Source: JAMXLO01 sp963719805 (lineage in GTDB: Bacteria; Pseudomonadota; Alphaproteobacteria; Acetobacterales; Acetobacteraceae). Taken from it: a stretch of 64,000 nucleotides of DNA. The stretch spans positions 124,001-188,000 of the forward strand of contig CAVRDF010000005.1 in assembly GCA_963719805.1 (NCBI GenBank). The letters run 5' to 3'. Below, piece after piece: positions 63,028-64,000 of the stretch. The notes under the pieces were generated by a model. It did not search any database and was not told the origin of the DNA. It worked only from the letters and a program-made list of their open reading frames with translations. The stretch's first letter is position 1. Every line of letters starts with the position of its first letter. Both the position numbers and the translations under genes were made by a program.

Positions 63028-63051
63028 CGGTAGTTCAAATCCACCCGCCGC
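63028..63051 (+). repeat. tRNA 3'-end direct repeat, distal copy (attR-like)
   Basis: Matches 62048-62071 at 22 of 24 bases (CGGT-GTTCAAATCC-CCCGCCGC core). The copy covers the T arm and acceptor strand only, so it is not a second tRNA gene. Confidence 0.6.
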
Positions 63052-63103
63052 CATCACCCGCCTGAGTGGGTCGCGAGTTCCGTCGAAGGGTCAACACGCG
63101 CCC

Positions 63104-64000
63104 TCACCCTTGGAACATCAGCAGGATATACGCGGCGAACAGGATGAGATGCACGCAGCCTTGCATGACGTTCGCGCGGCCGCTGGCGAAGGTGACGATA
63201 GAGACGCTGAGCGTCACGATCAGCAACCACTCGTCAGTGTGTTCGACGCCCAGAAGCAGCGGATGGTCAGTGAGGTAGCTGATCGCGATCATCGCCGGTA
63301 TCGTCAGCCCAATCGTTGACAGCACCGAGCCAAGGAAGATGTTGATGGACCGCTGCACGCGGTTCGCAAGTGCCGCGCGCACCGCGCCGATGGCTTCGGG
63401 CGTCGCGACGAGTACGGCGATGGCGACGCCGCCCACAGTGGCCGGCGCACCCAACGTCTCGATCACGTAGTCCGCCGGCGGCGCGAGTTGCTCAGCGAGA
63501 TAGACGACTGGGACCATATAGGCGATCAGCAGCAAGACGTGCGGCAGGATGCCTGCGGACGCCGCGTCCTCGGGTTCCTCCAGCAGATCGCCTTCGCTCG
63601 TGAAGTAATTCCGGTGCCGCCCTGACTGCAGCGCGAGGAAAGTCGCGTAGAGGCCGACAGACACGATTGCGATGAAAGCACTCTGTCCAATCGACAGCGT
63701 CGGCCCCGGCGTCGTCTGCGTGAAGTCGGGCAGCAGCAGGCTGAGGGCGATCAGCGGCAGGATCATGCCGAGATACGCGTTGGCGCCCTGTAGATTGTAG
63801 TGCTGCTCGCGGTGCCTGAGACCACCCACCAATAGCGACAGCCCGACCATGCCATTGAGGATGATCATCACGACCGCGAACAGCGTGTCGCGCGTGAGCG
63901 TCGGATTGTTCTCGCCATGCAGCATGATTGCCGTGATGCTCGCGACCTCGATGACGGTGACCGAGAGCGTCAGGATCAGCGTGCCGTAGGGTTCGCCGAG
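63104..64000 (-). CDS. chaA: Calcium/proton (or sodium/proton) antiporter, ChaA/CAX type, 5' part cut by window edge
   Basis: 298 codons visible, running off the right edge. The reading frame at the edge gives GEPYGTLILTLSVTVIEVASI, the first alpha-repeat signature of CaCA-family antiporters. The second alpha-repeat contains VAIAVLVATPEAIGAVRAALANRVQRSINIFLGSVLSTIGLTIPAM. Around eight transmembrane helices are seen. It exports Ca2+ or Na+ in exchange for protons. It converges on the tRNA-Met island. Confidence 0.9.
   Translation of the reverse strand, partial: LGEPYGTLILTLSVTVIEVASITAIMLHGENNPTLTRDTLFAVVMIILNGMVGLSLLVGGLRHREQHYNLQGANAYLGMILPLIALSLLLPDFTQTTPGPTLSIGQSAFIAIVSVGLYATFLALQSGRHRNYFTSEGDLLEEPEDAASAGILPHVLLLIAYMVPVVYLAEQLAPPADYVIETLGAPATVGGVAIAVLVATPEAIGAVRAALANRVQRSINIFLGSVLSTIGLTIPAMIAISYLTDHPLLLGVEHTDEWLLIVTLSVSIVTFASGRANVMQGCVHLILFAAYILLMFQG

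Larger units (their letters stand above)
62048..63051. mobile_element. Small degenerate island bounded by a tRNA-Met 3'-end repeat
   Basis: About 980 bp lies between the tRNA-Met gene and the second copy of its 3' end. It holds one frameshifted methyltransferase gene and, at 62077-62311, about 235 bp with no convincing gene. Base composition of the methyltransferase part is visibly more AT-rich than the rest of the window. No integrase or recombination gene is present, so it would be a decayed remnant. Confidence 0.45.

Noticed and set aside
63028..63051. A second tRNA gene after the methyltransferase pseudogene
   Set aside because: Only the T arm and acceptor strand are present; there is no D arm or anticodon arm, so it is a repeat of the tRNA 3' end.

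Overview
The window is high-GC, gene-dense chromosomal DNA from an alphaproteobacterium, most likely a Rhodospirillales/Acetobacteraceae member. This rests on the alphaproteobacterial flagellar regulators FlbT and FlaF, a dcw cluster running on into lpxC-bamD-recN-ligA, a lipid A acyltransferase/waaA/lpxK block, and an IscR-cysteine desulfurase cluster. Nothing in the sequence fixes genus or species. Both ends cut genes: lpxK on the left and a chaA-type cation/proton antiporter on the right.

Layout. (1) 1-2405, minus strand: lipid A/LPS genes (DUF374 acyltransferase, waaA, lpxK). (2) 2529-3692: a secreted beta-propeller protein. (3) 3693-15525: a flagellar block. flgD and fliK read leftward; flgE, flgK, flgL, flagellin, flbT and flaF read rightward, with three good sigma-54 promoter matches. 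It ends in a TPR-methyltransferase and a TPR-glycosyltransferase that look like a flagellin modification pair. (4) 15540-22823: accessory metabolism and transport (enoyl-CoA hydratase, solute-binding protein, LysR regulator, a 1197-residue fused ABC exporter, a small membrane protein), with two related palindromic repeats. (5) 22894-46158, all minus strand: mraZ-rsmH-ftsL-ftsI-murE-murF-mraY-(no murD)-ftsW-murG-murC-murB/ddl-ftsQ-ftsA-ftsZ-lpxC-bamD-recN-ligA. MraZ boxes cover the likely promoter, and RNase P RNA lies just upstream. (6) 46793-53754: PGRP-type amidase, TerB/J-domain protein, VOC protein, fatty-acid hydroxylase/sterol desaturase, beta-propeller, O-antigen ligase-like protein, SMP-30 lactonase and a zinc-ribbon-like protein. 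(7) 53751-56776: tyrS, anmK and an alpha/beta hydrolase. (8) 57124-62076: cysE-iscR-two cysteine desulfurases-ferredoxin-mnmA-tRNA-Met, behind an IscR-type operator. The scaffold gene iscU and the hscBA chaperone genes are absent. (9) 62048-63051: a small lower-GC segment bounded by a repeated tRNA 3' end and carrying a frameshifted methyltransferase, followed by the antiporter gene.

The most unusual features are in the cell-wall cluster: MurB and Ddl are encoded as one uninterrupted reading frame; murD is missing and only a 25-codon coupled mini-ORF lies between mraY and ftsW; and murE carries an apparent one-base frameshift. Other points worth checking are an IscR that lacks the third canonical cluster cysteine but has an extra N-terminal Cys motif, the mnmA/tRNA-Met overlap, and the tRNA-flanked island. 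I found no CRISPR array, insertion sequence, or clearly new multi-gene defence system.
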